Of a stretch of 64,000 nucleotides of DNA, positions 45,801 to 58,002 are shown piece after piece. The translations under genes were made by a program, and so were the position numbers. The stretch lies in contig ML769445.1 of the NCBI GenBank assembly GCA_009733575.1, forward strand, positions 62,001-126,000, read 5' to 3'. The notes beneath the pieces were generated by a model. It was not told the origin of the DNA. It worked only from the letters and a program-made list of their open reading frames with translations, and did no database searches. The DNA is from Gymnopus androsaceus JB14. Lineage: Eukaryota > Basidiomycota > Agaricomycetes > Agaricales > Omphalotaceae. Position 1 is the first letter of the stretch, and every line of letters begins with the position of its first letter.

Positions 45801-48800
45801 TCACGGTGACTCAAGTTTTCAATTGAGGTGCATTTTGATAGTAAGCGCCAACTTCACCCTCCACTGTTCTGAACTCGCTGAACCCAGTCTCTGTAGGAAA
45901 ATCAAGGCTTCAGACAGTTCCACTCTCTGCTTAGTAAGCTACTGTAGGCGTGAAATTCAACTTCACTCAGTACTTCCAACGGGTCAAAAATCCGGCTCCA
46001 TTTTGAGATTGAAAGGCTCGAATTTTGGAATCCTTTGACTTGGAAGATTAGCTTGCCTGGAATACAATTTATCCGACTAGGCCAATCCTGTTCAACTGAT
46101 CTACGTTCGAGCTGTTCGAGCTCTCAGGGCCGTTCGAATTCTAGAGATCTGGATCTGATTTTTCAAGGTCAAACCAAACTCACTCAGTCTGCATTTGGAC
46201 TTAAAGCTGTAGTTCTGCTCCAAAACGCTCTAACTTTTCGCCCAGAGTCCACGACGACTCGGATAGACTCTCGGGTATCAACTCGGATTTTACTCGCAGC
46301 CAACTTGAATTAGGCTCACTGTGACACCGCTCAGCTCTCAGGATTTATTGACTTGGATGTCAGAAAAAATGTCTTTGGGTGGCCACTGTTTACAGCTGAA
46401 AAAAACTAGGTATTGCCGCCTTCAAATTCTTCAGCTGTAAAATGACTATAGATAATACTCGATGAATGATCGATGACAGCCTTTCAGCATGTAACCTTTC
46501 CGATATTCAATGCCATGAGTACGAGCTCCATTGCCACTGTTTATTTGGTACGTTCAAACTTCTACCCGTGGCTTTTGCATTCTTCAACGCTGCGGTTAGC
46601 AGTAAGTGCAATGTTTTGCAAATCCGTGGCGTTTATCTCTTCCACCCTTCAGCCATGGACGTAACAAGCCGCTAACACGCGATGGAGGCGTGTTTTTTTT
46701 TTCCTTAGGTCCGGGATCGAACTCGAAGCGCGAACGTTTCGTGGAGCTGCAGAATACTTATTGTACCGCCGCGTCAAATCTCTCCTACTCACTGTTACAG
46801 GATTCCCGAAGCACTGGAATTTCCACATCTTTGGGCATTGAGCCATAATTCCTCCACCCAGTCCACTGTACCCACACCGACAGAATGTCCGTAAATTTCG
46901 TTGCTACGCGATATCGATACATTACTTGACTGAATTATTACTAGTTACGTGAGATCAGAATTATACAACTACAACAATCTTACCATGACCATCAAAAATG
47001 CCCGACGTTAACAATGACGATTCCATAGGTGAGTAGGTCACGTAAGGAAACCATTCCGCTATCCCAAGAATGGCCAAGGCGCGTGAAAATAGGACTCCAA
47101 GTCTCTCTTGAGTCCTTCAGACTCAAGATCAGTGCCAAGTGGCGCAACGTCGGTATAAGGGCGCTAAATGTCTCAATTTGGCCCAATTGCTGTAGAGATC
47201 AATTCTTCATCACCATCATTCATCAAAACTAAGCTTATACTCCCGTAACGGCGCTTAGGCAAAAATTTAAACTGGTCTTCGGCGCTTCTATCATGGTGCG
47301 CTTCTCAACGTTGATCAAAGTCGAGCTCCCGAGCGCTAGCAAAGAGTAATGTCAAAGCGAGCTATAGCTATTGCTGGCGTCAAGTTGGCGTCTAAGGGAG
47401 ACTGTACGCGTAGTCTCGCCATCCCACACTGTGCAGACCCGTCTCCGCTGCTCCAGGGCCGCCTCAGGCTGGAGGCTGTGGACAAAGCATATATATTTTC
47501 CAAGGAAGTCCGCGCCGACTATCTATACTATTGAAGCAGATTTAAATGTTGTAGCTCAATTGGCCGGAAAAACATGTTGGTGTTTGTAATAATTGGTTTG
47601 AATGGCAATCCGGATGATTATCCTAAAGGCTGTTTCAAGCTCGACTACCGTACTGCAAGGTGCTAGGGTTTTCTTGAACAATGTTTTCACTCAAGCGCAA
47701 GCGACACCTATACTCAGGCTGTCAGTGTGGTCACACGATCTCCTCCATCTCCTACTACATACAGTATGTGCTCACTGCTTTTCGTCCACCATTTTGTTCA
47801 CAGGTAAATTTTGGAGCCTGGGACAGCTCCGAATCTCCGACTTAACTCACTGGATCGACTCAGTGTCGCCACTAAGCAATGCAAGATCTTCAGGCATTGT
47901 TCGACGGATAAGGGACATTTTTCGTGGACAGTAAATACTTGTTTTCCACCCCACTGCGCAGAGCAGTGAAAATTTCATGGATCAGAGTTGAACCTGGATA
48001 TTTTGGATCGACATAGTCCTATTTTCGTGACACACCAAAGGAAGGGAATTCTTGTGGCTGTGGCCATCGCAAGAATAGGTAAAAACCACAAAAGTTGCAT
48101 TCACGGGGCTCCGTGCCTGGATGAGTCTATGTTTGCATGCTGGTGCTCGGATCTTGTAATTCTGACTGAGTATGGCACGCACCAGTTGACATGGAAGAAC
48201 GAACAGGCCTTACCTAGAGCGCCCGAATGAGTTATGTATGACTCGAAAGCGAAGGATGCTGTAGGTGCCGAGCTCCGAACCTGTCGTATCATCAGCTGCC
48301 AGCAGCATTATTGCAGGCGAGCTGTAGGCGAAACAAACGTCAGAAACCTGTTCCAACCTGACCGTCGCGAAGTTCCAAGCTATTGTTGTCTCGCGAGACT
48401 CGGATGAGGCGAGGTACTTTCGGTGATCAGCGGTTGACGCAAAGCCCGCAGAGCTTCTGCCAACTTTGAGCAGAGAGCATGTGCTTAAGAGTCCGACAGT
48501 AGGTGCTTACATTCTCCAGTGGAGTCTTGGAGGCTTCATCGATTATCTCTATTCGAATCTGTGTTCGGTGGTCAGATATAGATGAGATAGCAGTGGCTGC
48601 GATAGTCGCACACGCTCAACAGCTATTGCATACCAAGAACCTAAATTAATGTTAGTCTAAGCAAACTTAGCAAAGGAGCAGCTGAGCTTGGAAGAATGGC
48701 TTTGGCAGAAGCTGAGAGCTACCTACCTTTAGTAGTTTTCTTGGTATAGAAACACGTTGAACTTGAGTGGTGTAGTACTTATATAACGCTGGGCTACAGG

Positions 48801-49075
48801 TGCTTCAAGTATACTGTTTGCTGGGCAAGGAACGATCGAACAGCCGGGAAGCTTGCGCGCCAAGACGCGCAGTTCATGAACTGGCTCGCGGATGTTTACA
48901 TAAGGCTTCAACAGCTTTTCGTCCTGAAAGGAGGCGATCAGTTTCGAATTGATGCCGTCATTTGGTTGGAAATTCTCGCTGGATTCATGAGTTGCTCATA
49001 TAGTTGCGTGAGTTCTTTGTTGACACTTCTTCCTTCCTCACACGCGTCCAGCGGCTGTTATATTCTCGGTCCAGT
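42867..49075. other. Long region without a recognised gene (6.2 kb)
   Basis: No protein family similarity on either strand and no spliceable frame with plausible phase. The longest frame is a minus-strand stretch at 43380-43967 (195 codons, no motif, poor composition), which I do not accept as a gene. CpG content is normal, unlike in the 18-29 kb island, so this is not the same kind of decayed repeat. A tRNA-like sequence followed by an A-run lies at 46690-46800 on the minus strand. Confidence 0.4.
46690..46800 (-). repeat. tRNA-like B box followed by A-run, possible SINE
   Basis: The minus strand reads GAGTTCGATCCCGGACC, an excellent polymerase III B box (GTTCGATCC), followed after a few bases by ten As. 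The T stem is only partly paired, and no matching acceptor stem lies upstream, so it is not an intact tRNA gene. Tail and B box together suggest a tRNA-derived retroposon. Confidence 0.35.
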
Positions 49076-52000
49076 ATGTCTTCGTCCAACAACTCTCCAG
49101 AAATTCGCATACAGGTACCCGACATCGACATATCTGACGACGAGAATATTCCAGGCCCCTCAGCATCGCCTTCACCTTCCTTCTCGCTGTCTTCTCCAAT
49201 GAGCTCACATTTACCAACTTTGGACACAAACTTACTTTCGCCAACAGCAGCACACCTTGATGTCCCTCATTCACCTGTGAGCTCGGTGGATACTGCGTCA
49301 GTGAACGACGGTTATTCCGTTTTGACCATTCCACCTTCTCCTACGCTTTCCAATCGCTCTTCAGTCCATTTCGAGCCAAATTCTACGCTTGCGCTTAGGG
49401 ACAATCATCCAACAGCAAAAAGTGGAGGTGATTCATTTGCTTTGCTGTCTCCTGGTGACGCGGGCTATGTCGGAGGCCATCCGACGGAAAGGAAGCACCG
49501 CAACATACAACAGTTATGCTTCCTCCAACACAGAGGCTGGTACGGATCCAGATTCTCATTCGCCTCGCGGTCACAATGAGCTCAGCCATATCAAAACTAA
49601 TACAACCGATGGCACTCGTGTTCCTAGCCGGAGCCACTCACGAGACTCATCCGCTGCGACTGCTAAAGGGAAAGGTCGCGCCTCGACAGATGATGAAGCA
49701 GCTGCAGATAAATCTGGTGACGATGGAAGGAAAACCCAGATAGAGTTGGATGAAGAAGATGATGTCAAGGATCCGGCACCTTTTGCCTTTCGTCCACTGA
49801 CACTCGCGCGAATGCTCGATCCAAAGAGTTACGAGTCACTAGCGGCGCTTGGAGGCATAGATGGTCTGTTGAAAGGCTTGGGCGTAGATCCAGCGCGAGG
49901 GCTCCCGCGTGCTTCCGGTAAAGATGGAACACATGAACACAGACCGTCAGAAGCTGCTAAACAGGGAGTTGGAGGAATTCAGCCTGGAGCAGGAGACGGT
50001 GCTTCTCATCGCCATCCACCAATGCCTGCGATTGTGCTCACTCAGCCGGACGCTGAAGATGGCCAGGGAGATATCGTGAAGGGTGCCTCGACGCCTTCGG
50101 TGCACTCTCATCATCTCAAGGGAGATACACTAGGCTTTGACCCACGGACTTTTGATGCTTCAGATGCTTTCCGGTCAGCTTTGGAGAGGAGGAAAGATAT
50201 CTACGGTAGTAACACGCTTCCAGAGAGGAAAAGCAAGTCATTGCTTGCCTTGATGGTGGCCGCGATGAAAGACAAGGTCTTGATTTTGCTTAGTATTGCA
50301 GCAGTGGTAAGTTTAGCTTTGGGTTTCTTCCAAGATTTCGGTGAGTAGAAATTTATAAATTCACTTGACAGCTCGAAATCCATTATTTGTCTTTCTAGGT
50401 ACCCCAAGGGCTCCCGACGCCGGACCCAAAGTAGACTGGGTGGAAGGTGTGGCAATCATTATCGCGATTCTGATTGTGGTATGCATATTATTGGCATCGA
50501 TTCTCTTTTGTTTGCTAATTTATGGTCTCTGTTAGGTTATTGTCGGCTCTATCAACGACTGGCAGAAAGAGAGGCAGTTCAAGGTTTTGAATGATAAGAA
50601 AGAAGAACGAGGAGTCAAGGTTATCCGTGGTGGCATGGAGCAAGTGGTCGATATCAAGGTTTGTTCTTTTTTGCCGTCCATTGGCCTATGCTGATCACTC
50701 ATAAACGCAGGACGTCGTGGTTGGTGACATTGCGCTATTAGAGCCTGGCGAAATCGTTCCATGCGACGGTGTCTTCATCAGCGGCCACAACTGTAGATGC
50801 GACGAGAGTGGTGCAACTGGCTGAGAGTGATGCGATTCGTAAAGTGTCGTGGGATGAGTGGTCAGCTTTACGGAAGAAGCATGCGGACGACAAAGACGGT
50901 TAGTCCCAATCATGCTTCAATTGGGGTTATTTATAAACGTTCACATTCTAGTGCACAACTCTGAATTGGCTCATGTTGACTGCTTCGTTGTATCTGGTAG
51001 CAAGGTTCTTGAAGGTGTCGGGAGATACGTGGTTGTTGCTGTCGGTCAGAAAAGTTACAACGGTCGTATTATGATGGGTAAGTTGATTTTTATTATCATG
51101 AACTATCCTGTCTAATTTCTACTGGCAGGTCTGCGCGGCGACTCTGAAAATACGCCACTGCAGCTCAAACTCAACGACCTTGCAGAACTCATTGCTAAAC
51201 TTGGTTCACTTGCTGGACTTCTTCTCTTCTCAGCATTGATGATTCGATTCTTTGTGCAACTGGGCACCGGTGAACCGGCGAGAAGCGCGAGCGACAAGGG
51301 TATTGCTTTTGTCAATATCTTGATTATCTCTGTTACCTTGATCGTCGTTGCTGTTCCTGAAGGTAATCTCTAATGTCTCCTCGCGTTGAACCTTTCTAAT
51401 TATTGACCTTTACATGTAGGTCTACCTTTGGCTGTCACACTTGCGCTCGCCTTTGCGACGAAACGGATGACTAAGGAAAGGCTCCTCGTTCGTGTCCTTG
51501 GATCTTGCGAAACAATGGGCAACGCGACTGTTGTCTGTACTGACAAAACCGGTACCTTGACCCAGAACGACATGACTGTTGTTGCGGGGTCTATCGGAAT
51601 CCATGCCAAGTTCGTCCGCACGTTGAAAGAGAATGAGGGCAGAACCAATGCCGATGAACAACCTAGCAAAGCCGCTAATCAATGCAGCCGCTCCTGCCGC
51701 TAGAAAACACGCTCACGATTTCTCCTTGGATCAGTCTCAGCTCAACACCATCCTGTCCCCTGCGCTACAAGAGCTGTTCAACGAGGCTATCGCTATCAAC
51801 TCTACAGCATTCCAGGACACTGATCCGGAAACGGGTGAATTGGTATTCGTGGGTAGCAAGACGGAGACGGCGTTTTTGAAATTTGCGAGCGAGTTGGGGT
51901 GGCTGGACTATCAAAAAGCTCGTCTTGCTTATGGATTATCAACTAATGACGAGGATGAAGAGGCGGGGAAAGGCGTTGGTTGGAAGGGGAAAGTGCTGCA

Positions 52001-54061
52001 GATGATACCGTTCTCCAGTGAGCGGAAGTCCATGGGTGTGGTCGTGAGCATGGGCGGACGATATCGCTTCTATGTCAAGGGCGCCAGTGAGATTCTGAGC
52101 AAGAAGTGCACTAGACATATCGTCGTTGGCCGGCCTGGGCAGGACAGCAAGACTACGGTTGGTCACATTGAAACGCAGGACATTGACGAACTTGCCGCCG
52201 ACAATATCAGCCGCACTATCATCTTCTATGCTAATCAAATGCTTCGGACGATCTCAGTTTGTTATCGTGACTTTGAACAATGGCCTCCTGCTGGAATGAA
52301 AGTAGATGAAGAGGGAGAGGTTCGTTCATTTAGCAAATTATATAATTTTTGTCATTCAAATTTTATTCTTAGGTTGACTTCAACGATCTTGCTCAAGATC
52401 TCACTCTTGTCGCTATAACTGGTTTGGAGGATCCTTTGCGTGACGGTGTCCGTGAGGCGGTTGGGAAGTGTCAGCGAGCTGGTGTTACCGTGAAGATGTG
52501 TACGGGAGACAACGTCCTAACCGCTCGCTCCATCGCTTCACAGTGTGGTATCTTCACCAAGGGCGGTATCATCATGGAAGGACCCGTCTTTCGTAAACTT
52601 TCTCATACCGAAAAGCTCGAGATTGTTCCTCGTCTCCAAGTTCTTGCTCGCTCCTCTCCCGAAGACAAGAAGCTTCTTGTAGAGGCCTTGAAACATATTG
52701 GGGACCTTGTTGGTGTTACAGGTGATGGAACGAACGATGGGCCTGCTTTGAAAACTGCCAACGTTGGTTTCTCCATGGGTATCGCTGGGACCGAAGTAGC
52801 AAAGGAGGCCTCCGATATTATTCTTATGGACGACAATTTTGCCTCGATTGTCAAAGCTATCATTTGGGGACGCTGTGTCAATGATGCAGTCCGAAAGTTT
52901 TTGCAATTCCAGATTTCCACCAACGTCACCGCCGTTGTCATTACTTTCGTGTCTGCTGTGGCCTCTAACAGTGAAGCATCCGTTCTGTCCGCCGTTCAGC
53001 TTCTTTGGATCAACATCATTATGGACACATTTGCTGCTCTAGCACTGGCTACTGATCCCGCCTCAGAAGCTCTTCTCGAAAGACAGCCCGAGCGGAAGAA
53101 TGCTCCTCTGTTTTCCGTCGACATGTACAAGCAGATCCTGTTCCAAAGCACGTATCAGATCATTGTCACGCTCATTTTCCATTTCCTTGGACTTCAAATC
53201 CTTGGACTCGAATCATCGACAAATAATGATTCCATCGTGCAAACGCTGGTTTTCAACACGTTTGTTTTTGCTCAAATATTTAATTCGGTAAATTCGAGGA
53301 GACTGGACAGACATCTTAACATCTTCGAAGGAATGTTAAACAACTGGTACTTTATCGGCATAACCCTCATTGGTATGTAACATATTGCGTCTATTTTATC
53401 ATGTTCCGTTCTAATCTTTGCTTCAGAAATTGTCGTTCAAATTCTGATTGTCTTTGTTGGCGGATCTGCATTCGAGGTCGTTCGCGTTAACGGTACAGTT
53501 TGGGGTATCTCACTTGCTCTCGGTTTTGTCTCTATTCCACTTGGCGCGGTTGTACGTCTTCTCCCCAACGAGCCATTCGAAAAATTATTTCAAAAGTTGG
53601 GTTTGTTCGGCAAGCCAGAGCCAGTGCTGCCTACTGCAGCAGTCGATCAAGAAGGCTGGCATAGCGCCATTACACTCGTCCGCGACAACCTCCGCACATT
53701 CTCTCATCTCCGTGGAGGTCGTTTGCGCTCTTCATCTTTTGTTGTCAAGAGCCGCTCTGCAAGATCAAGTGGAGATCAAGAACCGTTACGAATGTGAGTG
53801 TCTCTTGGGATGATAGATGCACGATTTGTCTGACTTACTCTTTGCAGCTCTTCTATTCTTACCATGGCTCCTACATTGATTGCTGGCGCCGTCGCTAATC
53901 ATGGCTACCGCCACGGCGGTGGTAATCTGTCTGATCCCACGTCGAATGACCCTTCAAAATCCTCCGCTGCACTATGGGAAGGAAAATTACAGCTACACCC
54001 AGACACTTCACCTGACGATCCTGCATATAAACGATTTGGTGGTGACCAAAATATCTTATAG
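49076..54061 (+). CDS. PMC1/PMCA-type Ca2+-transporting P-type ATPase
   Basis: P2B calcium pump that moves Ca2+ out of the cytosol, in fungi usually into the vacuole. Ten exons from ATG 49076 to a stop at 54061 encode about 1498 aa, with a long Ser/Pro-rich N-terminal tail (residues 1-300). In order: [15 protein letters not shown], actuator [10 protein letters not shown], helix 4 [27 protein letters not shown], phosphorylation motif [14 protein letters not shown], nucleotide-binding [11 protein letters not shown] and YVKGASEIL, hinge [23 protein letters not shown], and helices 5-10 with [18 protein letters not shown]. The C-terminus has a basic [20 protein letters not shown] stretch, possibly regulatory. 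Three frame breaks (near 49465, 50821 and 51690) look like single-base indels. An inverted relic of the same gene type lies at 34 kb. Confidence 0.92.
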
Positions 54062-54430
54062 TGATTTTACTACTTAAACAACAAAAACACCACATAATGC
54101 CTTGGCCCGCACTTCCGCATAAAGTACCTCTTGCGTATCTTTGGGTCAATCTGCTTCTCTTCTCATAATAGACGACGAGGACGACAACGATGACGACGGT
54201 ACAAGCTCAGCCGTACTGTATACTATCAGTGCCCCAGTTTGACATATCATATCGCTATCGTGCCGTTCACCATGACCTTACCCTATATTTGTAGCTTTAT
54301 TCAAGTCTTCAAAATCCATGCCAATTGGGCGTAATTACCTTATTCATTCACGATTCATGTAGGTAGCTTTGTAGTAGTATGATTTCATGAACATAGACAT
54401 TTATTCGCTACGAAAACGCTTAAACTCGTT
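54062..54430. other. Convergent spacer between Ca2+-ATPase and RPN7
   Basis: Tail-to-tail intergenic region with the 3' ends of both transcripts. AT-rich downstream of 54280. No gene. Confidence 0.4.
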
Positions 54431-55868
54431 CTAATACAAGACTTTGCTTAATCTCTGGATTTCGTTCAATAGCACGTCGCCTTGCCGTATGACCTGCTCA
54501 AACTGCATCGTCTTTTTGCCCCAAACTTCCGACGTCTTCGTCGTCTCAACGACACCGTGCACTTTATCTATCGAAGCTTGTATACGTCCTGTGGAAATAA
54601 AGCGCGACAGCTCACTGTACGGCAAAAGTCAGATTCATCTGGAGGGCAAACAGAGATGACGAACCTGTCAACAAACTCCTCACTGACACCGAATGCCTGT
54701 CCCAAGCTCTCCAAAGTCAGGCTTCGGTAGCTCTCCAAAAGCTGGGCATACGCGAGGATACGCATTTCGCGTACGTAGAAACGCGCATGAGGAGATAGGA
54801 CGCGGGACGGGAGAAGGAAGTTTTGCTCTAGAAGCGCTGTAAGAAAACAACTGTGAGTGTAGATTTAACGATACGCGACAGCTGGCCTACCTAGAGCGCG
54901 GAAGAACTTGTCGTAATGACAGTCATAGAGGGTCTTGACCAATTCACCGAGGACGGGGTTTTCCGGCAGCGTCTGGTTCACTTCCGGGGAACTGATCAAC
55001 TGTGGAATAGATTTAATGTACGAGGCATACGGAATAGACAACGAGATATACCTTTTTCTTGAGATCTACTCTGCTCAGAGTCAGGGCACCTGCGACGACA
55101 GTCAGCGCCACGAACTCGTTGTAGCTGAGCAGTTCAGAGGCAGTGAAAGTGGATAGAGCGTCCAAGAGAAGCTCGCTGCCACGTTTGAACTGGCGGTTGG
55201 AAATAAGGTGTTGGCCTTGGTACACCTTGAGACGGTTCCTTCGATCCCAATCACCTCCCTCCTCAATCAGCCTAAAGAACATTAACGTACAGCCTGACTG
55301 TTTGCCGCAATGCACTTACTTTTCAGCCTTGTCCAAACCCCAAACTATCAACGGCTCATCATTCCAAAAGTACCCAATCCTAACCAAAGTCAAGACAATA
55401 TCAATCCTACTTCCCAAACCTGGTGTCTTTTCAAGTGCAAGTTTCTGCGCCTCAATAGCCTTGTCTTTTTCTCCGATTCGTGTCCAGGAAATTGGCACGG
55501 GCTTTGAGAGCGTCGGAGATTTCAGATTCTCCCTCTGTTTCTTCCGCAGATGCGAGCGTCTCGTCAAGGGATTTAAGCGTCGCAGCGTTGGCTTCTTGCA
55601 TAGAAGTGAGAAGAGCTGAGTCGAGTGGTAATATTGTTTTTGAGGCGGAGGTTATGGCCTGGTAGTATGGAGCCATTTCTGTGCAAAGAAAGAAGGAAAT
55701 TTAAGTAGATGATTACGCGGCGCTTCAGAACGTACCGTCCTCTTTGATTGCTTTGAGAGCAGCGACGCGAGCTTCATCGTGCAGACGGCTCAGGGAAGGA
55801 TTGGAGAGAATAAAAAGGTTTTGAGCAACTGAAAGATTGGGAATCGGTAGGACAATATCGTCGGCCAT
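54431..55868 (-). CDS. RPN7: 26S proteasome regulatory subunit Rpn7 (PSMD6)
   Basis: Non-ATPase lid subunit of the 19S regulatory particle. Six exons from ATG 55868 ([21 protein letters not shown]) to a stop at 54431; introns at 55679-55735, 55272-55319, 55000-55051, 54837-54890 and 54615-54664 (the last with GTTCGT donor). The TPR-like arm ([33 protein letters not shown]), [19 protein letters not shown], and the PCI domain ([19 protein letters not shown] segment [39 protein letters not shown]) are clear. The C-terminus is a coiled-coil-like helix ([18 protein letters not shown]). An extra base near 55489 breaks ARANFLARIGEKDK; as the subunit is essential, an assembly error is likely. Confidence 0.93.
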
Positions 55869-56141
55869 GGAAGACTGGATTGAGTTGCGAGAGGACGCGT
55901 CACCTCCAAAATAGGAAAACGTGACTCAGCCTTGACGCGACTAAGCAGTAGCTTCAAAATATAACCTTGTAATTCATCGAATATAGTGCTAGGAATAAAA
56001 TAAATACATAGTAGAACTTGGAGTGTATAAGCAAAGTACAGTCGGAAAGTATTAGTCTTTATTTAATTTGTTAGTCTTTGTTTTGGAAAAATTGAACGAT
56101 ACAAAAAAGTTGGTAAAGTTGAATACGAACGAACGACACTT

Positions 56142-57614
56142 TCACAATAGTCCTGCAGCTCTCAAATCTCGAGCCAACCTCGCCTCCTCAAGAGCTTCCT
56201 GCCCTGGAATAACAATCGTGTGACCATTCTCGTCCACATGCAATCTCCCTCCCCATCCTCCTCCTCCTCCTCCAGCACTAAAGCCACCACTCGCAATAAC
56301 TGCGTCCCGTGCATTTTGCTCTTCATCATCAAAGTTAACACCAAACACTGTTGCAAGGCTTCGCCGCATCGCAATGTCGTTCTCGATATCTTCCCGAGTG
56401 AGGAATTGTGAGCCCGCAGGTGCGTTCGAGTTGTTGCTGTTGCTGGGACGGGAAACGGAACCACTGTCGGTAGAAGAACGGATGGATGACTCCCATCTCT
56501 TGACACGCCAGAATGATATCGTTGATGACAGTAGTAGGAACCAGCCTAGGAAAGCATTCAAAGAAGGAAACAAAGTGGAGATATGATGAGACTCACCAAT
56601 GGTCATCAGTAAGAAATAAAGCCAATCTCGGGAGGTGACATTAGAAAGGACCTCCTGAACGTTAGGATCAACGACGGTGGTTTCATTCAATAGATTGACT
56701 GGGATTGGAGGGTCATTGCGATCTGTTGAGATGATCTGCACCCCGTCCCCAGCATTGTTGTCATCCCAACTAGCTGCGGAGGCGCTGCGAGAGTAGAGAC
56801 CGTACTGGATGAGGGTAAGCCCAAGTCCTGCACGAGACCCATATTTGGCCGCATGCGAGGTGTGTAAAATGAAAGTAAGGAGGAAGCCAACGAATTGGAA
56901 GAAGAAGGATATCGTGAGATTGAGGAAAAATACCCAGACGGCACCCGAAGGTAAATCGTCGATGAGCATAGTCCCGTCACCATCCAGTGCGGGTGCATGG
57001 ACAGTGGTTTCCCAATAAGCTGGGGCAGCATCGGCCTGAGCCGCAGCGTATGATGGCGGAGGTTCTTTCTGATTATCCTCTGGAACGAGATGGATATTGC
57101 CTTGAGTATCTCGGACAATACGAGACTCGGAAACTGGCGCGGGTTTGGCCATGACATTCGCAAAGACACCATCGTTATCAATCCCACCGCCAACATGACC
57201 ACGGGGGACTGCAGAATCTTCGGTGGGTAATTGTGAGTAGTGTGTCGGTAAGACAGCGCCCATTACTCTACGGAACAGATTTTGGCGTGGCCTGCGGTTG
57301 AATTCGGTGCGAACGGGTGAGGTTGGTATGAATCCATTGGAATTACCAAAGTTATTGGGCAAAGCAGAGGAGGATGGACTGGGAGGCGAACCAGGAGGAG
57401 GGACATCATAGTCCCTCTCGAAGTCGTAAGCGCCAGGAAGCGTATCGCTAGTACCCACCTCAAGTCCCGCTGAGGCCTCTATATCCTGCGTATCGTGTTG
57501 AATTCGCAGTGGAGTGGTCTCATCGTCGTCCTCGTTATCAGAGCCAAATGCCTCTGCGAGTTCTCTAGAATTAGATTCGTCCTGTGAAGGCAGTGATGTG
57601 TAACGAGCTGGCAT
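56142..57614 (-). CDS. BSD2: Bsd2/Ndfip-type ubiquitin-ligase adaptor
   Basis: Membrane adaptor that recruits Rsp5/Nedd4-type HECT ubiquitin ligases to cargo; in yeast Bsd2 sends metal transporters to the vacuole. Start 57614 (MPARYTSLPSQD). The cytosolic N-terminal half contains a PPPSYAAAQ motif, a WW-domain ligand of the PPxY class, followed by three hydrophobic segments: AVWVFFLNLTISFFFQFVGF, LTFILHTSHAAKYGSRAGLG (with the family signature HxxxAxxYGxxxGxG) and WLYFLLMTIG-WFLLLSSTISF. One intron (56546-56596, GTGAGT...CTAG) must be removed within the third segment. The C-terminal region has the conserved VNFDDEEQ and a Gly-rich loop. The frame is intact. Confidence 0.85.
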   Translation of the reverse strand: MPARYTSLPSQDESNSRELAEAFGSDNEDDDETTPLRIQHDTQDIEASAGLEVGTSDTLPGAYDFERDYDVPPPGSPPSPSSSALPNNFGNSNGFIPTSPVRTEFNRRPRQNLFRRVMGAVLPTHYSQLPTEDSAVPRGHVGGGIDNDGVFANVMAKPAPVSESRIVRDTQGNIHLVPEDNQKEPPPSYAAAQADAAPAYWETTVHAPALDGDGTMLIDDLPSGAVWVFFLNLTISFFFQFVGFLLTFILHTSHAAKYGSRAGLGLTLIQYGLYSRSASAASWDDNNAGDGVQIISTDRNDPPIPVNLLNETTVVDPNVQEVLSNVTSRDWLYFLLMTIGESHHISTLFPSLNAFLGWFLLLSSTISFWRVKRWESSIRSSTDSGSVSRPSNSNNSNAPAGSQFLTREDIENDIAMRRSLATVFGVNFDDEEQNARDAVIASGGFSAGGGGGGWGGRLHVDENGHTIVIPGQEALEEARLARDLRAAGLL

Positions 57615-58002
57615 TGGGGTCGTCTGGGGGAATAGATAAAGAAATTCAATCTACAAGCCAAGTGAGATTTTGAAAACTGAAATCAAGAGAAAGACGTACA
57701 AATAACCTTGCACCGAAACAAAACTAGGGTTATTTTCGAGGAAGGGTTATAAAGCAGGATGGGAAGAAAGGCGGTGGTGATGATGGTCAGAGGAGACAAG
57801 GATCAGCGTTCGGCAATGAGCGTCCGGCGTGATCGCGGCACGCAATTACTTCCAAGTCCTTCGATCCTTGAGAAGACCAGAGACCTAGAGCTCGGCCAGA
57901 ATTTTTAGCCAAAAAAAGGGAATCGTGTATTACAGGATACATAGAGTAGACAGTTTGTATAATCTAGTAGTAGTACTTATGGTTAGTTAGGTCTACTCCA
58001 TC
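57615..58002. other. Intergenic spacer
   Basis: Promoter of the BSD2-type gene on the minus strand and the 3' region of the secreted-protein gene. No gene or repeat seen. Confidence 0.35.
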
